Positions 22,886 to 32,419 of a stretch of 63,918 nucleotides of DNA are shown piece after piece (positions within the stretch are counted from its first letter, which is position 1; the number at the start of each line of letters is the position of its first letter). Origin of the DNA: Pseudomonadota bacterium (GTDB lineage: Bacteria > Pseudomonadota > Alphaproteobacteria > Caulobacterales > Caulobacteraceae); the NCBI GenBank assembly GCA_963205005.1, contig CAUJHW010000100.1, forward strand, positions 1 through 63,918. Reading direction: 5' to 3'. Below the pieces are notes generated by a model. It saw only the letters and a list, made by a program, of their open reading frames with translations, made no database searches and was not told the origin of the DNA. A program made the position numbers and the translations under genes.

Positions 22886-23901
22886 GGACGCGGCCCCGGT
22901 TCGCCCCAGAAGCCCGGTTGCGGCGGGTGGATCAGGCCCTGGTCCACCCGGCAGCCGCCGGCGCGGTCCTCGCTGAGCCACCAGGGGCCGTCCAGATCGG
23001 CGGCGTCGGCGAGGTCGGCGATCCACAGCATCGGAGCGATGGCGAGCGAGCTGCACACCATGCATCCGGCCAGCACGCCCAGGCCCATGGCCCGCGCGCG
23101 GCGGGTCATCGCCAGGGCCTCGGTCAGGCCGCCGGCCTTGTCGAGCTTCACATTGACCATCTGGTAGCGGCCCGCGACCTGATCCAGGTCGGCGGTCACG
23201 TGGACCGACTCGTCGGCGCAGATCGGCGCGGGATAGGCCAGGCCCTCCAGGCCCTCGTCGGCCCCGGCGGGCAGCGGCTGCTCCACCATCGCCACATTGA
23301 ACCGCGAGACCGGGTCGGTCATGGCCATGAGCACCGGCAGGGTCCACCCCTCATTGGGGTCGACGATCAGCCGCGCCGCAGGCGCCGCCGTCGCCACCGC
23401 CTCCAGACAGTCAGCGGGCTGGCCGGCGTCGAGCTTCACCTTGATGAGCGGCGCATCGGCGACCGCGCGGGCGGCGGCGGCCATGGCGTCGGGGTGATCC
23501 AGGCTGATGGTCACCGCTGTCGCCAGGACGCCGGGAGCCGCTCGATCAAGGCGCGCGGACACGGATACGCCGCTGCGCCGCGCCTCAAGATCCCACAGGG
23601 CGCAGTCAAGGGCGTTGCGCGCCGCGCCGGCCGGCAGCAGGCCCAGCACAGCCTCGACCGGCATCCCGCTGCGCAGGCGGTCGCCGGCGGCGGCCAGCAG
23701 GGCGGCCACCCCATCCAGCGTCTCGCCGTAGCGGGCATAGGGCACGCACTCGCCCCGGCCGATCACCTCGCCATCGAAGAGTTCGGCGACAACCACCTCG
23801 GCATGGGTCTTCACGCCGCGCGAGATTCGGAACGGCGCGCGCAGCGGGAGACGCTCGGCGCGAATGCGAAGGCCAAGGTTCACGCCCGCGTTCTCCCGCA
23901 T
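22882..23901 (-). CDS. enolase-superfamily dipeptide epimerase (L-Ala-D/L-Glu epimerase-like)
   Basis: A mandelate-racemase/muconate-cycloisomerase-like enzyme of 339 aa. Catalytic and metal positions can be followed: KxK in LIKVKLD, metal Asp in IVDPNEGW, Glu in MVEQPLP, Asp in CADES, and Lys in NVKLDKAGG. This set plus FRISRG near the N-terminus resembles YcjG-type L-Ala-D/L-Glu epimerases that recycle murein peptides. Related cis-amino-acid racemases would look similar, so the substrate is tentative. ATG at 23901 is preferred because GGAG lies six bases ahead; GTG at 23928 is a longer alternative. It converges on the crotonase gene with a four-base overlap. Confidence 0.85.
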   Translation of the reverse strand: MRENAGVNLGLRIRAERLPLRAPFRISRGVKTHAEVVVAELFDGEVIGRGECVPYARYGETLDGVAALLAAAGDRLRSGMPVEAVLGLLPAGAARNALDCALWDLEARRSGVSVSARLDRAAPGVLATAVTISLDHPDAMAAAARAVADAPLIKVKLDAGQPADCLEAVATAAPAARLIVDPNEGWTLPVLMAMTDPVSRFNVAMVEQPLPAGADEGLEGLAYPAPICADESVHVTADLDQVAGRYQMVNVKLDKAGGLTEALAMTRRARAMGLGVLAGCMVCSSLAIAPMLWIADLADAADLDGPWWLSEDRAGGCRVDQGLIHPPQPGFWGEPGPRP

Positions 23902-23977
23902 CCAAGGCTCCACGTCGACAGCTCCCACAACCCATGATTAGCATTGCCCCCGGGACGCCTTAAAAAGGGTTGGGGAC

Positions 23978-24766
23978 ATGAGCATAGCCGCCGTCGAACG
24001 GGGGAAGCTGGACATCGGCCGGGTGATCCAGGGGACCTTTCAGGTCCTTGGTCGAAACTTCGCGACCTTCAGCGTGCTGGGGCTGGTGTTCTACGGGCTG
24101 CCGATGGCGGCCTTTTCCATCGCGCAACGCGCGCTGGGGGTCGCGACTTCGTCCTTCAGCCTGACGACCGTCCTGTGGGCCATCGCGGGCGGCCTGATGA
24201 TCGTCATCACCTCCGCCATTCTCCAGGGCGCGCTGATCCACGCGACGGTCCAGGACATGAACGGGGCAAAGCCGACGATCGGCGGGAGCATCGCCACCGG
24301 GCTGAGAGCCTTTCTGCCACTCATCGGGGTGAGCATATTGTTCGGCCTCGGCGCAGGTCTCGGCTTCCTGCTGCTGTTCGTACCCGGCGTGATGATCGTC
24401 TGCGCCTGGGCCGTGGCGGTGCCGGCCCTGATCGCCGACCGCACCGGCGTGCAGGGCGCGTTACGCCGCAGCGCCGACCTGACACGGGGCAACCGCTGGC
24501 GCATCTTCGGGCTGCTCGTCCTGGCCTATGTGGTCGCCCTGATCATCAGCCTCATCCTCGTCCAGGTGTCAGGACTCAACGTCTTCACGCGCGACCCGGC
24601 GCAGATTCAGGCCGCCGCGCTCAGCCCGATGACCCTGGCCCTGAACCTGGTGACGAACGTCCTGACCAGCGTGATCTCGTCGACCGGCGTCGCGGTCCTC
24701 TATGTCGAACTGCGCCACCTGCGCGATGGCGGCGGCCCGCAGTGGCTGGCCGAGATCTTCAGCTGA
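23978..24766 (+). CDS. multi-pass membrane protein, GDPD-membrane-domain-like
   Basis: A 262-aa hydrophobic protein with about six membrane spans, arranged in two similar blocks. The stretch GLGFLLLFVPGVMIVCAWAV followed by VPALI, then LRRSADLTRGNRWRIFGL, is characteristic of the membrane domain found in glycerophosphodiesterase-associated and DUF975-like proteins. Its function is unknown. ATG at 23978 has GTTGGGGAC ahead. Its 3' end overlaps the end of the convergent RDD gene by eight bases. Proximity to the MoxR/DUF58 operon, itself full of membrane proteins, may be meaningful, but they lie on opposite strands. Confidence 0.75.
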   Translation: MSIAAVERGKLDIGRVIQGTFQVLGRNFATFSVLGLVFYGLPMAAFSIAQRALGVATSSFSLTTVLWAIAGGLMIVITSAILQGALIHATVQDMNGAKPTIGGSIATGLRAFLPLIGVSILFGLGAGLGFLLLFVPGVMIVCAWAVAVPALIADRTGVQGALRRSADLTRGNRWRIFGLLVLAYVVALIISLILVQVSGLNVFTRDPAQIQAAALSPMTLALNLVTNVLTSVISSTGVAVLYVELRHLRDGGGPQWLAEIFS

Positions 24767-25661
24767 CGTCGAACTTGTCGCGGCGGCGGCGGCCGAACAG
24801 CATCCGGTTTTCCAGCCGGCCGCGCAGCCCGGCGTAATAGGCGTTGAGGAACGTGCGGTCGGGCAGGTCGGCGGGGCCCTCCCAGCCGATCTTCACCCGG
24901 ATGCGGGCCGCCACCTCGGCCAGCGTCCGGCGGTCGCCGGCGCGGAGCACGTCCTCCAGCACATGCAACTCCTTGACCCCGTAGGCGTCGAGCTGGGCGT
25001 GGGTGAAGTCGATCCCGCGGGCGGCGGTCCGCTCGGTGTCGGCGAGGTCCGGCTGCAGCACCCGCTTCGGCGCCTTCACCACCATGGTCCCGGCCGCCAG
25101 ATCGCCCAGCCGGCGGCGGTCGCGGTTGAACAGCGGGAAGATCACGAACACCCCGCTCCAGATGGCGCCGAGCGTGATGAGAGCAGCATCCACCCCCTGC
25201 CCCCGGGCGGCGAAGAAGGTCAGCGGCAGGAAGACCTCGACCTCGCGCATGGCGTTGCGGGCGAACACCGCGTCTGCTGTCAGTCGCCCGCCGTCGGCGG
25301 CGATCACCCGCAGGCCCATGGCCCGCTTGCCCGGCGTCGCCGCCCGCGGCCCGATCTCGAAGGCCATGAAGTAGAAGTTGCGTAGCAGGAAGACGCCCAG
25401 CAGCCAGACGACGCCCAGCGCCATGTTCATCCAGGGCAGCCGGGTGACCGCACCGACGATCGCCGCCACGATGGTGAGCGCCACCATACCGCCGCCCAGG
25501 ATCAGGAAGTCGAGCAGAAGCGCCACGAACCGGTCGGCATAGGTTCCCACACGCAGCCGCAGGTCCACGCCCTCCGGCGTCACCAGCTCGCGCCAGCCGT
25601 CGCCGAAAGCCTGCCTAGCGCCGAAACCCTTCAGCCGGGCGATGATGCCGGTCGAGCTCAT
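24759..25661 (-). CDS. RDD-family membrane protein
   Basis: A 300-aa membrane protein. The RDD domain covers about residues 28-160, with VDLRLRVGTYADRFVALLLD opening the first span and GPRAATPGKRAMGLRVIAAD after the second. The C-terminal half (about 175-300) is soluble and charged. RDD proteins are thought to be transporters or membrane accessory proteins; several appear in MoxR/DUF58 clusters like this one. The ATG overlaps the SpoIIM-like stop in an ATGA junction, so the two are likely co-translated. It is the last gene of the six-gene minus-strand operon and overlaps the convergent membrane-protein gene by eight bases. Confidence 0.88.
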   Translation of the reverse strand: MSSTGIIARLKGFGARQAFGDGWRELVTPEGVDLRLRVGTYADRFVALLLDFLILGGGMVALTIVAAIVGAVTRLPWMNMALGVVWLLGVFLLRNFYFMAFEIGPRAATPGKRAMGLRVIAADGGRLTADAVFARNAMREVEVFLPLTFFAARGQGVDAALITLGAIWSGVFVIFPLFNRDRRRLGDLAAGTMVVKAPKRVLQPDLADTERTAARGIDFTHAQLDAYGVKELHVLEDVLRAGDRRTLAEVAARIRVKIGWEGPADLPDRTFLNAYYAGLRGRLENRMLFGRRRRDKFDVS

Positions 25662-26653
25662 GGCCGGGTCCGTCGCGGCCAGTAGAAATAGGCCAGCCAG
25701 AATACCAGCATCCCCCCGGCCACCGAATAGCGGGCGAGGTCGAGCTGGATCAGCTGGCGACCGAAGCCCTCCAGCAGGCCGGCCACGAACAGCATCACCA
25801 CCACCCCGGCCATGGCGGTGGCGGCCCGGCGGCCCGCCTCGCCCGCGGCGTCCACCCTGGTGCGGTCACCGGGGAAGGCCACGGCCCAGCCGATGGAAAA
25901 TCCCGCCGCGCCCGCCAGGACGATGGCGAACAGCTCGGTGGTGCCGTGGATCATCAGCCCGCCGGTCGCCTCGACGCCCAGGTCGCGGGAAATGAACAGC
26001 GCCAGAAAGGCGCCCAGCATGGCGCCGTTCAGGACCATCAGCGCCGCCGTCGGCAGGCACAGCGCGAACCCCAGCGCGAAGGCGAACAGGGCGATCTGGG
26101 CATTGTGGGTGAACAGGAAGGTCGCCAGCGCCGACAGGCCCTCGTTGGCCGAAGGTTTGCTGTACAGGGTGGCCCGCAGATAGGCGGTGGTGGCCGAAGG
26201 GTCGCGGCCGGCCGCCAGCCCCACGTTCACGAAGCTGTGGAACCATTCGCTGTCGCGCCGGACCAGCACATAGGCGACCACGGTCGCGATCGCCGAAAGC
26301 AGGAACGACACCAGCGTCTCGCGCCAAAGGGCCCGGACGGCGTTCGGCCAGTCACGCAGGAAAAACGCCGCCAGCCGCTCCGGCAGACGGGTCCGAGCGC
26401 CATAGACGACGAAGTAGGCCCGCGTGCACAGGCCTTCCAGATAGGCGGTCAGGCTCTGGTCCAGCGAGATCGAACGGGCCACGGACAGGGACGACAGCGC
26501 CTGCCGGTAGAGCAGCGGGATCTCCAGCAGTTCGTCGCGCTTCAGGCGCGCCGCGCCACCGGTCTCGGCCTTGGCCAGGAGGGTTTCCAGCCTTCGCCAG
26601 TCCGCCTCGCGCTCGGCCCGGAACCTCCAGCTCTTCAGGTGCAGTTCGGCCAT
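25658..26653 (-). CDS. SpoIIM-like (stage II sporulation protein M family) membrane protein
   Basis: A 331-aa protein with a soluble N-terminal helical part (about 1-100) and five or so membrane spans. HNAQIALFAFALGFALCLPT and MIHGTTELFAIVLAGAAGF are the conserved SpoIIM/DUF95 segments. In spore formers SpoIIM helps peptidoglycan remodelling, but this organism is not a spore former by any sign here, so the job is different or unknown. The start overlaps the DUF58 stop in TGATG form, and its stop overlaps the RDD start in ATGA form. It is placed between DUF58 and RDD genes, a recurrent arrangement in bacteria. Confidence 0.88.
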   Translation of the reverse strand: MAELHLKSWRFRAEREADWRRLETLLAKAETGGAARLKRDELLEIPLLYRQALSSLSVARSISLDQSLTAYLEGLCTRAYFVVYGARTRLPERLAAFFLRDWPNAVRALWRETLVSFLLSAIATVVAYVLVRRDSEWFHSFVNVGLAAGRDPSATTAYLRATLYSKPSANEGLSALATFLFTHNAQIALFAFALGFALCLPTAALMVLNGAMLGAFLALFISRDLGVEATGGLMIHGTTELFAIVLAGAAGFSIGWAVAFPGDRTRVDAAGEAGRRAATAMAGVVVMLFVAGLLEGFGRQLIQLDLARYSVAGGMLVFWLAYFYWPRRTRP

Positions 26654-27966
26654 CAGACCAGGCCCCGCCGCTTGACGTCGAGATAGCTGTTGAGCAGCGC
26701 CGCCGGCAGCCCCCCGGCAGGCGCATCGACGATCTGGGCGCCCAGCCGCTTCAGCCGCGTCGCGACGGCATCCCGCTGGCGCAGCAGGCGCTCGGCGATC
26801 ACCGCCCGCGTCACATCCTCGGGACTGCGGGGCTCACAGGCGACCAGTTCCTCCAGCTCGGCGTCCCGGAAAACCACGAACAGCACAACGTGGGTGCGCA
26901 TCAGCCGCGCCACGTTCTCGATCATCAGCTCGGCGCTGGTGGCGTCGGCGAAGTCGGTGAACACCACCACCATGGCCCGGCGGTCCAGCCGCCCGGCCAG
27001 GGCGGTGAGCCCCAGGGTGAAGTTGGTCTCCTCGGTGGAATAGTCGATGCCCGAGGCCAGCTTCTGCAGGAGCGGGAACGCCGCCGGTCCCGAGGTCAGC
27101 CCGCTGGCCAGCCGGGGCCTTGAATCGAAGGCGAACAGGCCGACCCGGTCGCCGATCCTCAGCGAGACGAAGGCCAGCAGCAAGGCCGCGTTGATCGCCC
27201 GGTCGATGCGCGGCAGGCCGGCGGCGGGCGCGCTCATCAGCCGGCCAGTGTCGAGGGCCAGCAGGACGTGGTGATTGCGCTCGGTTCGATACTCGCGGCC
27301 GATCAGCTTTCCGTGGCGGGCGCTCTGCTTCCAGTCGATGTCGCCGAGGTCCATCCCGGTCTGGAATTCCTTCAGCGCGTGGAAGTCCGAGCCCTCACCA
27401 GCGTCAAGCAGCGGCTTGGCGCCCAGCGGGGCGTCGCGTGCGAACAGGCGCAGCGCCGCCTCCTTCACCCCGGCCACGTCGGGGGTCACGGTCACAGGCG
27501 CTCCCTCCGTCGCGTGACGCTGCAGCCAGACCAGGCCCAGCGGCCCCCGCCAGCGGGCCCAGACGCCCTCAATCCGCCCCTCGCCACGCCGCAGCGGGTC
27601 CAGTCTCACCTCGGCCCGACCCCGACCCTCCAGCACCGCGACCGACTGGCGATCCGGTGTGGCGGAAAAGCGCGCGTTGACGCCCACGGCCAGCTCGACA
27701 ACGGCCGGCGCGGCGCCTTCGAACACCGCAGTCACCGTGGCGGTCTCCGGGCGACCCACACCCATGACCCGGGGGGCCAGGGTCTCCAGGGTCATCCCTC
27801 GAGGCGCGGCGGCCAGCAGCCCGTCGGCCAGCATCAGTCCCACCGTCAGCACGATCCAGGCAGCGGCGGCCGTCCACATCCCCGGCGCGGCCACGGCCAC
27901 GCCCAGGGCCAGGGGCGCGCCCAGGGCCATCAGCGCTATGGCGCGACGGGTGGGATAGAGCCTCAC
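26653..27966 (-). CDS. DUF58 domain protein (vWA-like)
   Basis: A 437-aa membrane-anchored protein with two N-terminal spans, followed by an extracytoplasmic or cytoplasmic beta-rich part. The DUF58 core contains GSDFHALKEFQTGMDLGDID and WKQSARHGKLIGREY. The vWA-like C-terminal domain has VLLALDTGRLM in place of a full DxSxS metal site, then VVVFTDFADA. DUF58 proteins commonly partner MoxR ATPases. The start is uncertain: GTG at 27966 gives MRLYPTRRAIALMALG, which looks like a natural N-terminus. A longer frame from 28062 would overlap the moxR end by 29 bases. It joins the SpoIIM start by a TGATG overlap. Confidence 0.85.
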   Translation of the reverse strand: MRLYPTRRAIALMALGAPLALGVAVAAPGMWTAAAAWIVLTVGLMLADGLLAAAPRGMTLETLAPRVMGVGRPETATVTAVFEGAAPAVVELAVGVNARFSATPDRQSVAVLEGRGRAEVRLDPLRRGEGRIEGVWARWRGPLGLVWLQRHATEGAPVTVTPDVAGVKEAALRLFARDAPLGAKPLLDAGEGSDFHALKEFQTGMDLGDIDWKQSARHGKLIGREYRTERNHHVLLALDTGRLMSAPAAGLPRIDRAINAALLLAFVSLRIGDRVGLFAFDSRPRLASGLTSGPAAFPLLQKLASGIDYSTEETNFTLGLTALAGRLDRRAMVVVFTDFADATSAELMIENVARLMRTHVVLFVVFRDAELEELVACEPRSPEDVTRAVIAERLLRQRDAVATRLKRLGAQIVDAPAGGLPAALLNSYLDVKRRGLV

Positions 27967-28033
27967 CAGGCCACCGCGGCTCTCCTCACCCTCAGGGGGA
28001 GCAGAATGGAGACGGAGGTCGCGTCGGTGTTCA

Positions 28034-28976
<943 letters not shown>

Positions 28977-28990
<14 letters not shown>

Positions 28991-30197
28991 GGGTCATCTC
29001 TCCTCGCCAGTCATGCAGTTTTCGGGCGACCGCCAGCAGGTCGTCGCGGGTCTTCGCCTCAGCCGCCTCGGCGGCGAGCGTGGCCGGTGATGCGGCGCCC
29101 CGGCGCGCGGCCAGGTCTTCCAGCCAGTCGTCGCTGGCGTGGCCGGCTGCACGGATCACAAGGTTGCTGGTCAGGTCGGCGTAGGCTGGCGCGAACTCGG
29201 CCTCCCGGCGAGCCATCCGCACCAGATCGGCCGAGTTGTCCACCAGCGCCCGTGCGCCCAGCGCGAACACCCGGTCCCGCCGCCGCGGCTGGCCGAACCG
29301 GGCCAGCGCATGGGCGCCCATCAGGGCGGCGGCGGCGGCGGCGATCAAAGTGGCCGCAAGCCATGGCGGCTCCAGCATCAGGCGGCCGAGGCCCCGCGTG
29401 CGCGCGAAGCCGTTGAGGGTGGTGTCGAAGACGATGGGCCGGCGATCGCCGCGGGCGCCCGCCAGGATCATCAGGGCGACACGGGCGGTGTCCCGGCTGG
29501 CGAGCCCCTGGTTGTTCAGGAGATCAGGCTCGGCCAGCACCCAGATGCTGGGCGTCTTGCGGGACCGGGCCAGCACGGCGCGCCCCTGCGCATCGACGAT
29601 CAACGGGACCCAGCCGTCGCCGGACAGGGTCTGAAGCTGGTCGATGGGGCCGGGGCGCAGGTCGGTAGCGCCGGCGAAGACGCCATCGACGCCACGCAGA
29701 ACAGGCCGGGCCCGACCTGTCGCGTGGTCCAGCCGCGAGGTGCGGGCATAGGATGACAGGACCCTCTGGAAGACCATCCGGTTGCGCATCACCCCGGCCT
29801 TCCGGACGAACCCGGCCCGGACCATGTCAGGCGCGGCGTTCCACTTGGGCAGGACGATCAGGGTCTGCGGCCCTTTCGGATAGGCCTGCATGTCCCGGGC
29901 GGACAGACCGGGCTCCGGGGTCAGGATGACCAGCGACCCGGAGGGCCGCGTCGGCCGGGTCCGGCTGACGGTCACCGGTACGCCCAGGGCCTTCAGCAGG
30001 ATCGGCGCACCGGCATAGCCGACCGCCGACTTCGAAAGGGCATGGGCCCGTCCGTCCTGGGTGGATCGAAGGTCCGGCGCATAGGCCGACAGCACCGACA
30101 GTCCGGCGAAGGCGACGATCCCAACCAGCACCAGGGCCAGCACGATCCGCGGCGAGAAGGCGGGCGCGGCGGTGGGCGCCTCGGCGATCTCGCTCAC
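28977..30197 (-). CDS. DUF4350 domain membrane protein
   Basis: A 406-aa protein with an N-terminal membrane anchor ([19 protein letters not shown], about residues 20-40) and a second span near residue 290 ([19 protein letters not shown]). Between them lies the DUF4350 region, a periplasmic domain resembling ABC-associated gliding or GATase-like folds, with [11 protein letters not shown] and [17 protein letters not shown]. The C-terminal 90 residues are soluble and helical. No enzymatic residues are evident. It overlaps DUF4129 upstream (ATGA) and moxR downstream (14 bases), so it belongs to the same transcript. Confidence 0.8.
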
Positions 30198-30799
30198 CGC
30201 CAGGCTCCGTCGAAGGCGAAGGCCTCATAGTCGCGTCGCGCCGCACCGAACGCCTCGGCGCCTGCCGGCTGTCCGCCGAAGAAGGTGCGCTCCACCGCCA
30301 GGGCGAGCCGGGCGAAGGCGGCGCGCGGCTCGGCGGGCAGCACCTCCAGCCCGGCGATGTCACGGCTGGTGAGAGCCGGCTTCACGGCGCCCGGCCGCCG
30401 TCCGGCCAGGTCGTCGATCGAGCGGAACAGCAGAAGGTGGATCGCTTCCTCGAACCGCCCCGCCTCGGCCAGGCCGTCGGCGTCCAGCAGCAGGGCGAGC
30501 GCCTGTTCTGGCTCGGGCCGCCAGTCGGTGGCGGCCACGCGGACCGGCTTGCGGAACCAGCTGTCGGGGACCAGTTCGCGCAGGATGAGATAGAGGATCA
30601 GCGCCGCGCCGACGATCAGTCCGCCCCAGAACACATACTTCAGCATCGGTCCTATGAAGGTGAGGAACCGGATGATGGGCTGTAGCCAGGACATGTCCGG
30701 CGGCGCCGGCGCGGGGCTGAAGTCAAACTGCAGGCCGGAGGTCTTCAGCAGGGCCCGGTGCGCCACGACGAGCTGCTGCTCCGCCGCCTGGCCGCCCAT
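30194..30799 (-). CDS. DUF4129 domain membrane protein
   Basis: The first gene of the six-gene operon, 201 aa as called. A single strong membrane span (YVFWGGLIVGAALILYLIL) is followed by a soluble DUF4129 region with EQALALLLDADGLAEAGRFE and AIHLLLFRSIDDL, then the closing DYEAFAF. DUF4129 is found at the end of transglutaminase-like proteins and in MoxR clusters. Here it stands as a separate small protein. The start is uncertain: ATG at 30799 is used, but GTG codons at 30805 and 30823 are possible. It is divergent from the adenine deaminase gene with about 113 bp between starts. Its stop overlaps the DUF4350 start by four bases. Confidence 0.75.
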   Translation of the reverse strand: MGGQAAEQQLVVAHRALLKTSGLQFDFSPAPAPPDMSWLQPIIRFLTFIGPMLKYVFWGGLIVGAALILYLILRELVPDSWFRKPVRVAATDWRPEPEQALALLLDADGLAEAGRFEEAIHLLLFRSIDDLAGRRPGAVKPALTSRDIAGLEVLPAEPRAAFARLALAVERTFFGGQPAGAEAFGAARRDYEAFAFDGAWR

Positions 30800-30912
30800 C
30801 GCCACGGTTTCCACCCCCTGCACGCACACTCCCGAGTTGCATGGGGAGCCTAAAGCACCCTGTGCCGGCCGCAAGCCTTGACCCGGCGGCGGATCGCGCG
30901 AAGGTCGGGCCC

Positions 30913-31929
30913 ATGACCGCAACCGCCGAATTCATCCGGGGCCTGCCCAAGGCCGAACTGCATCTGCACATCGAAGGCAGCCTTGAACCCGAGCAGATGT
31001 TCGAGTTCGGCCGCCGCAACCGGATCGATCTGGCCTTCGGTTCGGTGGAAGAGGTGCGGGCCGCCTATGCCTTCTCGAACCTGCAGGACTTCCTCGACAT
31101 CTACTACCAGGGAGCGGGCGTTCTGCGGACCGAGCGGGACTTCCACGATCTGGCAATGGCCTACTTCCGTCGCGTGGCCGCCGACGGATGCCGGCACGTC
31201 GAGCTGTTCTTCGATCCCCAGACCCACACCGACCGGGGACTGCCGTTCGGGGTCGCGGCAGACGGCCTGCTGGCCGGGATGGCGGAGGCCAAGGCGACCC
31301 TGGGCGTCAGCTCCAGTCTGGTCCTGTGTTTCCTGCGACACCTCGACGAGGATGCTGCCTTCGCCACCCTGCGGGCCGCCGAGCCCTGGCTGGACCGCAT
31401 CCAGGGTGTGGGCCTCGATTCCTCCGAGGTCGGCCATCCGCCGTCGAAGTTCGCCCGCGTGTTCTCGGCGGCCCGGGAGCGCGGGCTGAAGCTGGTGGCC
31501 CACGCGGGCGAGGAAGGGCCGCCGGCCTATGTCTGGGAAGCACTGGATGTCCTCCGCGTCGACCGCATCGACCACGGCAACCGCGCCCTGGAAGATCCCG
31601 CCCTGGTCCGGCGCCTCGTCGCCGACGGCATGACCCTGACGGTCTGCCCCCTGTCGAATCTGAAGCTTTGTGTCGTGGACGACCTGAAGGCCCATCCCTT
31701 GAAGCGCATGCTCGACCTTGGCCTGAAGGCGACGCTCAATTCGGACGACCCCGCGTACTTCGGAGGATATCTGGGCCGCAACTGGACCGAGACGGCGCAG
31801 GCCCTGAACCTGCCGCGCGCCGACCTCGTCACCCTTGCGAAGAACAGCTTCACCGGCTCGTTCCTGCCACCGGTCGCCGTCGCGGGTCACCTGGCCGATA
31901 TCGACGCCTACGTGTCCTCGAACTCGTAG
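30913..31929 (+). CDS. adenine deaminase (Add-like, adenosine deaminase superfamily)
   Basis: Hydrolyses adenine to hypoxanthine in purine salvage; cytosolic, zinc-dependent. The 338-aa product has zinc ligands His17 and His19 in ELHLHIEGSLEP, His in VAHAGEEGP, and the NSDDPAYFGGY metal/catalytic segment. The NSDDPAYFGGY variant, rather than the form seen in classical adenosine deaminases, together with the length points to the adenine-specific branch. That call rests on my recollection of the family. ATG at 30913 starts just before the HLH motif; an open frame upstream to 30841 is probably untranslated. Its last 22 bases overlap the convergent acetyltransferase gene. Confidence 0.88.
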   Translation: MTATAEFIRGLPKAELHLHIEGSLEPEQMFEFGRRNRIDLAFGSVEEVRAAYAFSNLQDFLDIYYQGAGVLRTERDFHDLAMAYFRRVAADGCRHVELFFDPQTHTDRGLPFGVAADGLLAGMAEAKATLGVSSSLVLCFLRHLDEDAAFATLRAAEPWLDRIQGVGLDSSEVGHPPSKFARVFSAARERGLKLVAHAGEEGPPAYVWEALDVLRVDRIDHGNRALEDPALVRRLVADGMTLTVCPLSNLKLCVVDDLKAHPLKRMLDLGLKATLNSDDPAYFGGYLGRNWTETAQALNLPRADLVTLAKNSFTGSFLPPVAVAGHLADIDAYVSSNS

Positions 31930-32336
31930 ACATACATCACAAAGGTCTCGGCCTCAGAGCCGCGACCCTCGTAGAGTCGGCGCGCGGGCTCGTTGTCGAC
32001 CTCGGTCCCGACCCAGGCCTCCTCGCAACCCAGTTCCCGGCCCCAGGCCGCAAGCTCGTCGAGCAACGCTGTCGCCACACCCTGTCGCTTGTGGGCCGGC
32101 GTGACGCCCAGGTTGTCGATGTAGAGTTCGGTCGGCTGGTCGGGATGGCGGTGGATCATGCCGCGGGCCTGGGCGATGACCTCGCCGTCGGCGCAGGCGA
32201 TCACCATCAGATGGGTCGGTTCGGCGAGGTAGGCCCCGAGGCGCACCGGGTCGATCGGCTCGTCGAAAACGTCCTCCGCCACCTTGTCCAGCAGCCCGGC
32301 CTGGGCCTGCCCCACGCGTATGATCCGGCGTTCCAT
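31908..32336 (-). CDS. GNAT-family N-acetyltransferase
   Basis: A 142-aa acetyl-CoA-dependent acyltransferase. The acetyl-CoA binding loop is seen in LGVTPAHKRQGVATALLDEL (Q/R-x-x-G-x-A type). Then GTEVDNEPARRLYEGRG gives the family's C-terminal strand and helix. The length is that of a minimal GNAT domain. The substrate is unknown. The gene is convergent with adenine deaminase, overlapping its last 22 bases, and begins 83 bp from the beta-helix gene on the other strand. Confidence 0.88.
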   Translation of the reverse strand: MERRIIRVGQAQAGLLDKVAEDVFDEPIDPVRLGAYLAEPTHLMVIACADGEVIAQARGMIHRHPDQPTELYIDNLGVTPAHKRQGVATALLDELAAWGRELGCEEAWVGTEVDNEPARRLYEGRGSEAETFVMYVYEFEDT

Positions 32337-32419
32337 GGGCGCGAGCTTAGGGGTTGCACCGCACCTGTGAACAGCGGCATTTTCAAAGTTGAACGGCGCG
32401 TCACGACGCCGGGAGGAAG

